Assembly (NCBI GenBank): GCA_030844565.1
Contig: JAUUNK010000004.1
Span: 1 to 64,000 of the forward strand
DNA length: 64,000 bases
Direction: 5' to 3'
Source of the DNA: Bacteroides ovatus
Lineage (GTDB): Bacteria > Bacteroidota > Bacteroidia > Bacteroidales > Bacteroidaceae
This document shows, piece after piece, positions 8,938 to 17,516 of this stretch. Every line of letters starts with the position of its first letter. Within the stretch, counting starts at the first letter, position 1. Position numbers and translations under genes: made by a program. The notes beneath the pieces were generated by a model. That model did no database searches, was not told the DNA's origin, and saw nothing but the letters and a program-made list of their open reading frames with translations.

Positions 8938-11900
8938 TTAGAAATTCAGATAAAGTTGCAATGAATAGCGCGTAGGAATGGGATAAGCTTGCCCACAAGA
9001 AATAGCCTGTTCGGGGTCAAAGAGGTCAACTGAGTCCCATACTGCCAGATTCTCACACATCAATTGAATATCCATAGACTGAATACCTAATATCCTGCGT
9101 AAAGCTGGTGCTTTCAGACTATAGCCCAAACTAAGTTCCTGCAATCTCAAATAGCGGGAATCTCCGAGCCAAAATGTAGAAGGTTTGGCATTATTTTCAT
9201 TATGCCCATAATATAAACGCGGGAAACGCGCATAAGGATTTTCAGTAGCCGGATTACCGGAATACTCAGCTGAGATCCACCGATTCGCAGGGTTATAAGC
9301 AATACTTAACACATTCCCTTTGGAACCGCCGTTAAATGGCATATAACCATCAAACCGGTCGCCTAATATACCGCCATATAAGAATTTATTACGTCCGGTT
9401 CCTTTAAACATTATGTTTAACGTCCAGTTCTTATATCTAAATTCTCCACCGAAACCATACATCAATTGCGGAGAACGGGAATCTGCAAATAAAGGAACTT
9501 GATCATCCTCTGTTATCTTACCGTCATTATTAACATCTTTATATTTAATATCACCAGGACGAACCGTACCGAATTGCGAAGGACTCATATCTACATCTTG
9601 TTGATTTTTAAACAATCCTAAAGCTACGTATCCTTTTTGCACATCTTTCGGGTAACCATTTTTTTGAAGATAAGAATAAGGCTGTTCCGGTTCTTCCCAA
9701 TTCAATATCTTGTTCTTTGAAAGAGTGAAATTACCACGGAAGGTCATGTTGAAGTCTTTTCCTATCGGCTGATAATACTGAAAGTTGCCATCAGCTCCCC
9801 AGCTTTTCATACTACCCACATTACCATAAGGCAAATTTATGGCGCCGACGTAATCAGGAACCTGTGTCCTCTGCTGGAATATACTTTCGCGCTTGTCATT
9901 GAAGTAATCTAATGTTAGAGTAAATCGGTCATCAAATAAATGTATATCCATACCGACATCCAGTTGCTTTGCCTTTTCCCATACCAAATTATCAGCTCCG
10001 ACTTGTTGTTCGGTTAAGCTACCAGTTCCTCCCCAAGGGCTTGTTACTCCATTGTCTTGCTTGATAATAGTTAGATAAGGAAAACGTTTATTGGCAATAC
10101 GGTCATTACCTACCGTACCGTAAGAAAAGCGTAGTTTCAAGAAATTCAACCATTTTGCATTGTCCTGAATAAACTTGTAGGAAGTAGGCACCCAACTCAC
10201 CGCAGCAGCCGGAAAGAAACCATATTGCTTGCCGGGCTTAAAATTCTCAGAGCCATTCAAGCCGAAATTTAAATCAAGAAAATAAGTATCTCTTAATCCG
10301 TAAGTTAAACGTCCGGATAGACTTTGATAGCGTTTAGGAATGGCATCCATACTGCTGTTCGCTCCCGATTCGGACGTATCTTCCAAATAATAAAACAATA
10401 AACCGCCGACACGATGCACACCAAATGTCCGTTCATAATTAACACTGGCATCCATATAAAGCTTTTTCCAATACCAGGCATCGTTAGCATATTGTATCGC
10501 CACTTCATTCACGCGTTGTGACATAACTAAATTACCATTCGCTGCACGCCCGGTTGCCATATATAAAGCAGGCATCTTATAACGACTTTCCCTAAACCGG
10601 CTCCTATTATCTAAAGAAGCTTGCAATTTAGCAGTTAATCCTTTGGTTAGCATTGACAAATCTTGTGTGATACCGATAGTTACCAAGTTTTTCATATTCT
10701 GTTCTTTCATCGAACCTGTATAATTCAATAATACATAAGGAGAAATCTCATCTCCCTCGTCGGACGCCGGAAGAAAGCCATTGGAATAACGCAAAGGATA
10801 AGTTAAAGGAGTAGTTTTAGCTTGGGAACTCCACAACCAATCTGTCAAATTCAAACCTAAATCTTTACTACCCATGCTTGGACGAGTGTTGACAGACATG
10901 AATCCGGTAGCGCCGATATAGACTTTAGTAGTCTTAGTCAGATTTATATCTAAGTTCAAACGATAATTATAGGTATCATAACCAACCCCTTTATTATATT
11001 TACTATCATTAGCTGCTTTGTAAGCAGAAGATTCCTGAGACATACCCAAACTTGCAAAGTACTTAGCTATAGTACTACCCCCTTGAGCACTTACATAATA
11101 GGTTTGCTGAAAAGAAGTGGGATTCAGGATTTCATCTTGCCAATCCACATTCGGATATAAATCCGGGTCCAGACCGTATTTAATAATATTTAGCTCGGTA
11201 TCATTATAAATAGGAGAAAGTTGAGAAGCAACCGCAGCTTCGTTAGCCAATTTTGCATATTCGTAGCCATCCACATAATCCGGCAAACGCCTCAACTGGG
11301 AAACCGTCAGGTTGGCGCGGACCGTAATTTTCAACTTTTGTTCCAAGCCGCGTTTAGTAGTTATCAACACAACCCCGTTTGCTCCACGACTGCCATATAC
11401 TGCTGTTGCAACAGCGTCCTTCAGGACAGAGAAACTTTCTACATCAGCAGCGTCAATAGAATTTAAATCTCCTTCCAACCCGTCAATAAGCACGAGTGCA
11501 CTACTGTTTGCACCGAAAGTACCAATACCGCGTACCCAAAATTCTGAAATATTTTTTCCCGGCTCACCACTTCTCTGGACAGAAATAATGCCCGCTACAC
11601 GCCCGCCCAGCGTATTCACAATATTAGTGGCAGGAACATCTAACTCAGCAGGCTGGATAGTAGAAATAGCACCTGCCACACTTACCTTACGCTGAGTACC
11701 CATACCTACAACCACTACTTCATCCAATGTTTCGGAATCCGCTTTTAATATAACTTGTAAATTAGCCTGTTTCTTGATGATACGGGTTTCTACTTTTTTA
11801 TAACCTAAAAATGAAACGACCAATACATCATACATATCTACTTTTAATTGGAAATTACCGTTCAAATCTGTTGTAGTACCCACACCTGGTTTATCTTTGA

Positions 11901-12039
11901 TATATACACTCGCTCCAGGAACCGTTTCTTTTAATTCATCCAACACCGTACCTTTTAACATAAAACCTTGACTTTCTTGTGCACCCAACCGTAGCATCAA
12001 AAGCATAAGTAAAATGAAAACATTTATTATTCGCTTCAT
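8938..12039 (-). CDS. SusC/RagA TonB-linked outer-membrane transporter (third system)
   Basis: This 1033-residue SusC homologue has a signal peptide cleaved near residue 20, a carboxypeptidase-like regulatory domain at about 28-100 (GTVLDELKETVPGASVYIK), then the SusC box SETLDEVVVVGMGTQ and a TonB plug with the GANGVVLITTKRG motif, followed by the 22-strand barrel ending in an aromatic Phe. It imports oligosaccharide across the outer membrane with the adjacent SusD. There is no extra N-terminal STN signalling domain, so it is not an obvious sensor for an ECF/anti-sigma pair. It lies 28 bp after the frameshifted TIG/NHL gene. Confidence 0.96.
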   Translation of the reverse strand: MKRIINVFILLMLLMLRLGAQESQGFMLKGTVLDELKETVPGASVYIKDKPGVGTTTDLNGNFQLKVDMYDVLVVSFLGYKKVETRIIKKQANLQVILKADSETLDEVVVVGMGTQRKVSVAGAISTIQPAELDVPATNIVNTLGGRVAGIISVQRSGEPGKNISEFWVRGIGTFGANSSALVLIDGLEGDLNSIDAADVESFSVLKDAVATAVYGSRGANGVVLITTKRGLEQKLKITVRANLTVSQLRRLPDYVDGYEYAKLANEAAVASQLSPIYNDTELNIIKYGLDPDLYPNVDWQDEILNPTSFQQTYYVSAQGGSTIAKYFASLGMSQESSAYKAANDSKYNKGVGYDTYNYRLNLDINLTKTTKVYIGATGFMSVNTRPSMGSKDLGLNLTDWLWSSQAKTTPLTYPLRYSNGFLPASDEGDEISPYVLLNYTGSMKEQNMKNLVTIGITQDLSMLTKGLTAKLQASLDNRSRFRESRYKMPALYMATGRAANGNLVMSQRVNEVAIQYANDAWYWKKLYMDASVNYERTFGVHRVGGLLFYYLEDTSESGANSSMDAIPKRYQSLSGRLTYGLRDTYFLDLNFGLNGSENFKPGKQYGFFPAAAVSWVPTSYKFIQDNAKWLNFLKLRFSYGTVGNDRIANKRFPYLTIIKQDNGVTSPWGGTGSLTEQQVGADNLVWEKAKQLDVGMDIHLFDDRFTLTLDYFNDKRESIFQQRTQVPDYVGAINLPYGNVGSMKSWGADGNFQYYQPIGKDFNMTFRGNFTLSKNKILNWEEPEQPYSYLQKNGYPKDVQKGYVALGLFKNQQDVDMSPSQFGTVRPGDIKYKDVNNDGKITEDDQVPLFADSRSPQLMYGFGGEFRYKNWTLNIMFKGTGRNKFLYGGILGDRFDGYMPFNGGSKGNVLSIAYNPANRWISAEYSGNPATENPYARFPRLYYGHNENNAKPSTFWLGDSRYLRLQELSLGYSLKAPALRRILGIQSMDIQLMCENLAVWDSVDLFDPEQAISCGQAYPIPTRYSLQLYLNF

Positions 12040-12067
12040 ATTTCTTAGATAAAATTTAAATATAAGA

Positions 12068-13457
12068 TTATTCTACAGCAACTCTACGAATCGCATAATT
12101 TTCAGAATCACTGACATACAGTACACCTTCACTATCAACTGTCACACCAATAGGCTTATTGAACTTAGCAATTTCGTTTGTCCCATTCACATATCCGGCT
12201 TCTCCTCCGATACCTGCCACTGTAGACACATATCCTGTTGACATTACAATCTTCCGAATGCAATGATTATCTCTATCAGCTATATACATGTTGTAGTCGT
12301 TATCTATACACAATTGACAAGGATTATTAAACATTGCCTCTTCCTTAGTTCCATCCAAATACCCACTCACGCCACTACCCGCATATACTGTACATTCATC
12401 ATTATCCAGATTATACATAAAAATACGATGCCGGTCCGTTACTGAAAAATAGAGGATTTTCGGGTTACGAGGATCAAAAGCAATACCAAAGGTTTCACCG
12501 CTTTTACCTCCAACTCCGTTACTCAAATTCTCTGGGTTTCTATCTGTGAGATTTTCTCCTTGACCTGTTTTAGGATTGAAACGCGAAAAATAACCACCGC
12601 CTGTACGCATATAAAAGTAACCATCTTCGGGATTCATTGCAAAAGCCCTTCTTGCTCCCCAGTCACCCATATAGCCATCAACAGATATAGATTTATCATA
12701 TTGTATATTTCCTGCTTTAACTTCAGCAAAATCTGCATCTTTATCAAAATAGGAAAAACCATTATTCCCCACATTTGCTTCACACCGATACATCCTATCG
12801 TTAACACAATCATAACTTAAAATCTGATGGGTCAAAAAAGCACTAAAATCTGTATTGGGAATCTGTTTCATCTTGTCTGCCTCTTCATTGATTATGTATA
12901 TATAATCTTTGCTTCCCAATCCGTCGTCAATAGTTTGTACCGATACAAAAATATTATTGCCTGCATCAATTTGTATTCCTCTATCTGGCTTAAACTTGAA
13001 CTGACCTTCGGATAATGAAACCGTACCGGTAGAAGGGTTAGTGGCCTGCTTGCCTCCCACTAGTGTCGTTATACTAGTTTGAATGATATAGTCAAACGTC
13101 TCTGAAAAAATGCTTTCTTGTTCACCCACACAGACCCTAATTTTACATTCTTCTCCTGGAAGCCGTGGTGCTAACACTAGTATCTTATCTCCTTTTGCTG
13201 AAATTACCGGTGCCTCTTTCTCAGTTAAAATATACCTTCACCTTCTCTCTATCGGTTCCAAAATTAGAGCCTTCCAAGATCACTTGTGTTGCCCTTGGAC
13301 CATTGGTTGGCATAAAGGATTTTAAAACAATAGGAGCATTGGGATCATAATTCAGATTACCACTATCCGAATCCTCCTTACAAGATAAAACACTTATTGC
13401 AATAGTTATACCCATCAACCATTGCCATTTTAAATACACTTGGAGTAAGTTTCTCAT
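12068..13457 (-). pseudogene. TIG/IPT plus NHL-repeat lipoprotein gene, frameshifted
   Basis: Two frames join into one protein of about 460 residues. The first part (13457 to about 13221) has a lipoprotein signal with Cys26 and begins an IPT/TIG domain (SFMPTNGPRATQVILEGSNFG). It stops at TGA right after VKVYFN. From position 13222 the neighbouring frame continues without interruption as EKEAPVISAKGDKILVLAPRLPG, completing the TIG fold, and goes on into NHL propeller repeats (AGSGVSGYLDGT, IADRDNHCIRKI, VSDSENYAIRRV). One extra base, best placed at 13223, explains the break. Intact relatives are SusCD-associated surface lipoproteins thought to bind glycan. As written, only a 78-residue stub is made, unless initiation at GTG 13177 or a sequencing error applies. 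It is the first gene of the operon. Confidence 0.8.
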
Positions 13458-13535
13458 AGATTACCATTTTAAGAGTTTATATACCACTAATTATAATTCA
13501 ACTTTCATTATTTTATGTTTATTTGCCATTCACGC

Positions 13536-13592
13536 ATGCGGTTTTTGACTAATATTATAACGAATAAAAAAACATAGACCACTAAACCGCAT
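13536..13592. repeat. 9-bp inverted repeat in the leader of the TIG/NHL-SusCD operon
   Basis: ATGCGGTTT (13536-13544) and AAACCGCAT (13584-13592) are exact reverse complements 39 bp apart, about 80-135 bp upstream of the first start codon of the operon. This is a possible regulator site or leader stem; no function is demonstrated. Confidence 0.4.
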
Positions 13593-14060
13593 CTTCTTAA
13601 ACTTTATTTTCTAATAAAAAAGAAATGGATTAATCACTTAAAAAGAAAGATTTCTAATTTATAGCCTGACTACATATAAACCTGATCCAATGAGCTGGTG
13701 TCTAAAAGTATATTCCTACAAATACTCCCCCATTGGAGATGTTCTTAGCAACCATGCATAATTCTGCATTTTTAAATAACTACATAAATATGTGGCTCAC
13801 AAACCCATTAAAATACTACTAACGCTTGGGGATTTACAAAAAACTCAAAGAAAAGCAAATACAAAATTAAAGAATAAAAGCATTACGGGAACAACACAAA
13901 TAATATGACTAAAAATAAAGCATTTAGCTAACTTTTTTATATATAATAACACCAATATATATTCTATCTGCCATTCTATTTTCTTCTGTAAAAAGAAGGT
14001 AACCAGACAAAAATGAACAGAAAAAAGAGAAAAAACAAAAATATTTAAGGGATAGTTATA

Positions 14061-14121
14061 GTTGGTCGTAGAGGAAAGTAGCGTTGCTCTACCACCAACG
14101 GCTCTTTCCTCTACGACCAAC
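14061..14121. repeat. 18-bp perfect inverted repeat with a nested third copy
   Basis: GTTGGTCGTAGAGGAAAG (14061-14078) pairs perfectly with 14104-14121. The 25-nt loop itself contains, in the same orientation as the right arm, a related copy that reads GTTGGTGGTAGAG on the minus strand (about 14087-14099). Three copies of a GTTGGTnGTAGAG core thus sit within 61 bp. It lacks a T tract, so it is not a normal terminator. Confidence 0.7.
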
Positions 14122-14426
14122 GAAGTATACCTTTCCACCCTAAAGTGTATATTATGCTACTATTTATGCAGAATTCGCACCTCCTTTAGCATATTAATGC
14201 ATCATTTTATACATTTTATTTTCTGATTGTTCTCTTTACTCTAAACATATACGCATAAACATACAATATATTACATATTTATAATAATATTAGGAGCGAG
14301 TTAAAGTGCCTTTTTGCTTATTTACTAAATTTGGGGACGAACAAAATCAGAGAAAGCATAATTGCCGGACCAAACCTTATCATGAAATTATCTTCGCCCT
14401 ATATATAGCCTTCTGAAGTATCTAAT

Positions 14427-14460
14427 AAAAAAGGGGCCACTACAACTATATGTAGGCCCC
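14427..14460 (-). terminator. Terminator of the SGNH esterase / GH43 / GH92 operon
   Basis: On the minus strand GGGGCC TACA pairs with TGTA (two-base bulge) GGCCCC around a short loop, then runs into TTTTTT. The stem is 14433-14444 with 14451-14460. It is 25 bp past the SGNH stop codon and separates that operon from the TIG/NHL-SusCD operon. Confidence 0.85.
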
Positions 14461-14484
14461 CTCTTCAAACTAAGTCTTTCAAAA

Positions 14485-15867
14485 TTACATCTTCCTAAGA
14501 ACAATTTTTCTTGTCTGCGGCTTATTAATCTCATAAATTTTAGACACCAACATCTCCATTTCCTGTGCACGTGCATCGCGCACCGCTTCCAACATCATCT
14601 TCGAGTATAAATCCCTACGCCCTTTCAGCCATATATTCTTCTCTACATTTTCATCCATCACTTCGACGGCTTTTCGGTTATTGGCAAATAACAACCCTTT
14701 TTGTTGGAAAAAGCCAAATTGACACCAGGCATACTCCCGGAAAGTTCTTTCAATCTCCCAGCGGTACTCATTGAGGTGCATAACAGCCAATGCTTGCTGA
14801 TATTGAGGAGTCTTTGATTCTTCTGCCAAGTTTATGCCTTTTGCAAAGTCTACAGCATCCCAAATTCCTATTTCTTCATCGTCAATCAACAATTTATAGC
14901 TACCTCTCAGTCCCGTCACTTTCAGTATTTCACGATTCATCTCTTCCATAAAAGGAATCACTTTTATAGCTTCAGCCTGACTTCTCTTTGAGCCCCATCC
15001 ACGAGCAACGGTATCCAAGGGATAAGGCAAGGCTTCCGCCAGATAATCAAAGCTGATGTCCCTGCCTGTTTTTTTAATATTCGAAACGATACACCCATCC
15101 GCTTTCACGACTTGCTTTTTATCAGCATTGATTTCCATATTTGCTACCTCTTTGCCAGCAAACCCCTGCGCTTTCAGGAAAAGATAAGCCATCACCATGT
15201 GTCCGTCATTATCAGGATGGATACGGTCGTTGCCGCAGAGAGTGAATGAAGCATCTTTTTGCTGAAATTGCTGGTTTAGAGCTACCATAGGCGCATTCCA
15301 ATCGGTAAATTCCCAATTGTTCCGTGCAGCAGATTCCCTTTGATATTCTATAATCCTCTTAATAGTTTCGTTCTTTTTCTTAAGAACCGTATTACCTTTT
15401 ATCTGTGCCGTTTCATCATAAGGAGAAGTTCCTGCCATCACGATACGGGTATGGGGCAATTCTTTGAAACGCTTCTCCATCTGCTGAAAGTTTTTAATAC
15501 TTTCCTGATATTTCTGCTCACCAAATTCCTTCGCATTATCTCCATTATATTCATAATAGCCGGAATCATTCATACCGAATGTCACCATCAATACAGTCGG
15601 ATTCATACTAAAAATATCACCGTCCAAACGCTTATTCATATCATAGGCCGTATCTCCTCCGATACCGCCGTTGAATATACGAAGGGGCATATTGGGAAAA
15701 CGAGTCATGTAATACAACCAGATAAACGAGTGATAGTGACCGCCGTCAGTAATGCTATTCCCTAAGAACACTGCTCTGTCACCTTCTTTAAAAGGCTTTA
15801 CAGCCTGAGCAAACGCAGTAGTATATGCCAAGCAAGCTACTGCCATTAATACAAAAAATTTCTTCAT
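14485..15867 (-). CDS. SGNH/GDSL-family esterase, secreted
   Basis: The 460-residue product has an SPI signal peptide (cleavage near residue 21) and an SGNH hydrolase domain. Block I is FLGNSITDGG with Ser38 as the likely nucleophile. A Gly-bearing block follows (FNGGIGGDTA), then block III FGMNDSG with the oxyanion Asn, and block V DRIHPDNDGH with the Asp-x-x-His pair. SGNH proteins in utilisation loci usually remove O-acyl, most often acetyl, groups from sugars. The region after about residue 235 is an extension typical of a Bacteroidetes subgroup. It is the last gene of the enzyme operon, 97 bp after GH43, and is closed by a strong terminator. The true substrate is not evident. Confidence 0.85.
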   Translation of the reverse strand: MKKFFVLMAVACLAYTTAFAQAVKPFKEGDRAVFLGNSITDGGHYHSFIWLYYMTRFPNMPLRIFNGGIGGDTAYDMNKRLDGDIFSMNPTVLMVTFGMNDSGYYEYNGDNAKEFGEQKYQESIKNFQQMEKRFKELPHTRIVMAGTSPYDETAQIKGNTVLKKKNETIKRIIEYQRESAARNNWEFTDWNAPMVALNQQFQQKDASFTLCGNDRIHPDNDGHMVMAYLFLKAQGFAGKEVANMEINADKKQVVKADGCIVSNIKKTGRDISFDYLAEALPYPLDTVARGWGSKRSQAEAIKVIPFMEEMNREILKVTGLRGSYKLLIDDEEIGIWDAVDFAKGINLAEESKTPQYQQALAVMHLNEYRWEIERTFREYAWCQFGFFQQKGLLFANNRKAVEVMDENVEKNIWLKGRRDLYSKMMLEAVRDARAQEMEMLVSKIYEINKPQTRKIVLRKM

Positions 15868-15964
15868 TTTTTAATCAATGTTTTACCAATAGAGTTTATA
15901 TTCCATACTCACTATAAATCTATATCTTACTGATATGATTATGAGTTTCTTCGTTACTTATCCG

Positions 15965-17503
15965 CTAGTCCAGATTTTTCATTTTAAAATAAGCGAACTC
16001 GGCAGGCGTATCCTTACGTCCGCAATGCAACAACCCGGGACGCTGCACTCTGTCCCAACGGATTAAAGATTCGCCTTTAAAGGGAGCATTTTGTACCCGA
16101 TTCCATGTTTTTCCATCCGCACTCTCGTAGAAATGAAATACGCAACCTTGTTCCACTTCCAATTTCAGGTATGCTTCTTTACCAACCATGGCAGCCTCAT
16201 AAAGCACTGCTTCAACGCCGTCCTTTACTATTTTCAGTAATTGCTTATCTCCTTCGATGCCCCAAACTATCAGGTTTTTATCATCACCATACAAAGTTAA
16301 TCCCTTCAAGCCTTCTCCAGTATTGAAAACTTTTGTTTCACAACTATAATGTGAGGACTGAGGACGCAAACACAATGCAGTGCCATGTTTATTTCCCTTC
16401 TTCGCAGTACCGGATAAGAACAACTTTCCTTTATTTACAACCGCATGTATATCCGAATAAGGATAATTCCATGTCCAGTCCACTTTCAGCCGCTTTCCTT
16501 TGAAGTTGTCTTCAAAATCAGGAAAAGCCACTTGCTTCGTCCCTTTGAAAGGCAAAGGTTGTTTGGCCACAGCAAGACTGCCCGTTTTGAAACGAACCCA
16601 ATGATCGTCCGTCATTTCCATTTCCTGCAAAACAGGCTGTCGTCCGGAAAAGAAGCCTTCCCCTTTCAGATAGGCATGACACATATAAAACATACGTCCA
16701 TCGGGAACCTTTACCGCTGTCCCATGACCACATGATTTATAATCTCCTTCACCGCCGTGGAGAATGGGATTTCCTGAATATTTCTCATAAGGACCCTGGT
16801 AGTTTCGGGAACGAGCCACGTATACATCATAATCACTGGAGGGTCCGCAACATCCGTGAGCTGCGTACACTATATAATAGTAATCTCCTTCTTTGAAATG
16901 ATATTGCCCTTCCATACCTATTCCCTTTTCATCTACGAGCAGCGTAAAAGGTTCGCCCTCAAGACGTAAGCCATCGGCAGACAATTTACATCCTAACAGT
17001 TCTATCGGACGGGCATCCAGCCCATAAGCTTTCCAACTAATATATAACTGGCCATTATCATTATAGACAAAGGCATCAATAGCTTCTCTTCCATATTCCA
17101 CAATCGGACCATGGTCGGTAAACTCGTGCAAAGGAGAATCGGAAGTAGCTACTCCAATATATGATATTCCGGTACTTTTCTGGCGGGCAGTGTAGTAACA
17201 ATACACCTTTTGATTGTGATAGAACAGCTCAGGCGCCCAGAAAGAGTTGGAAGTCCAAGAGGGTTGCCGGGTGAAAACATGCCCTATCTGTTTCCAATTC
17301 ACCAAGTCTTTAGATGTAAACATCGGATAAAAGGGAGCCCATTCCGAAGAAGTCCCTGTAGCATAATAAGTATCCTTAATGCGGATGATAGAGGGATCGG
17401 GGACGTCTCCCCGAATAACCGGATTCATAAAACCTGTTGGTTCCTGTGCCATGATTTCCAACGCAAAACATACACTCAAGATAGAAAGTATTATTCTTTT
17501 CAT
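15965..17503 (-). CDS. GH43 family glycosidase (arabinosidase/xylosidase/galactosidase type)
   Basis: The 512-residue product has a signal peptide ending near residue 20. A GH43 five-bladed propeller carries the expected triad: Asp36 (DVPDPS, base), Asp143 (AIDAF, pKa modulator) and Glu198 (GMEGQ, acid). Residues from about 325 on form a beta-sandwich of the DUF1349/concanavalin-like type often attached to GH43. GH43 enzymes remove alpha-L-arabinofuranose, beta-xylose or beta-galactose residues; the subfamily cannot be assigned by eye. The pair CCGPSSDYDVYVARS near 218-232 is typical of GH43 lineages common in Bacteroides. It lies 13 bp after a GH92 gene, so it is cotranscribed. Confidence 0.9.
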   Translation of the reverse strand: MKRIILSILSVCFALEIMAQEPTGFMNPVIRGDVPDPSIIRIKDTYYATGTSSEWAPFYPMFTSKDLVNWKQIGHVFTRQPSWTSNSFWAPELFYHNQKVYCYYTARQKSTGISYIGVATSDSPLHEFTDHGPIVEYGREAIDAFVYNDNGQLYISWKAYGLDARPIELLGCKLSADGLRLEGEPFTLLVDEKGIGMEGQYHFKEGDYYYIVYAAHGCCGPSSDYDVYVARSRNYQGPYEKYSGNPILHGGEGDYKSCGHGTAVKVPDGRMFYMCHAYLKGEGFFSGRQPVLQEMEMTDDHWVRFKTGSLAVAKQPLPFKGTKQVAFPDFEDNFKGKRLKVDWTWNYPYSDIHAVVNKGKLFLSGTAKKGNKHGTALCLRPQSSHYSCETKVFNTGEGLKGLTLYGDDKNLIVWGIEGDKQLLKIVKDGVEAVLYEAAMVGKEAYLKLEVEQGCVFHFYESADGKTWNRVQNAPFKGESLIRWDRVQRPGLLHCGRKDTPAEFAYFKMKNLD

Positions 17504-17516
17504 ATAAAATTCTTAT

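Larger units (their letters stand above)
13458..14484. other. Long intergenic region upstream of the TIG/NHL-SusCD operon
   Basis: This is a kilobase of AT-rich DNA without a convincing gene; the minus-strand frame at 13845-14138 overlaps a perfect inverted repeat, is hydrophobic and low-complexity, and is judged spurious. It contains the terminator of the SGNH gene (14427-14460), a strong hairpin with a third copy of its motif in the loop (14061-14121), and an inverted repeat near the operon start (13536-13592). A lone TAnnTTTG-like box reads on the minus strand at 13862-13869, but its -33 partner is badly spaced. Confidence 0.6.

Noticed and set aside
13845..14138. 97-residue minus-strand frame
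   Set aside because: Very hydrophobic, low-complexity, no ribosome site, and its start lies within the inverted repeat at 14061-14121.
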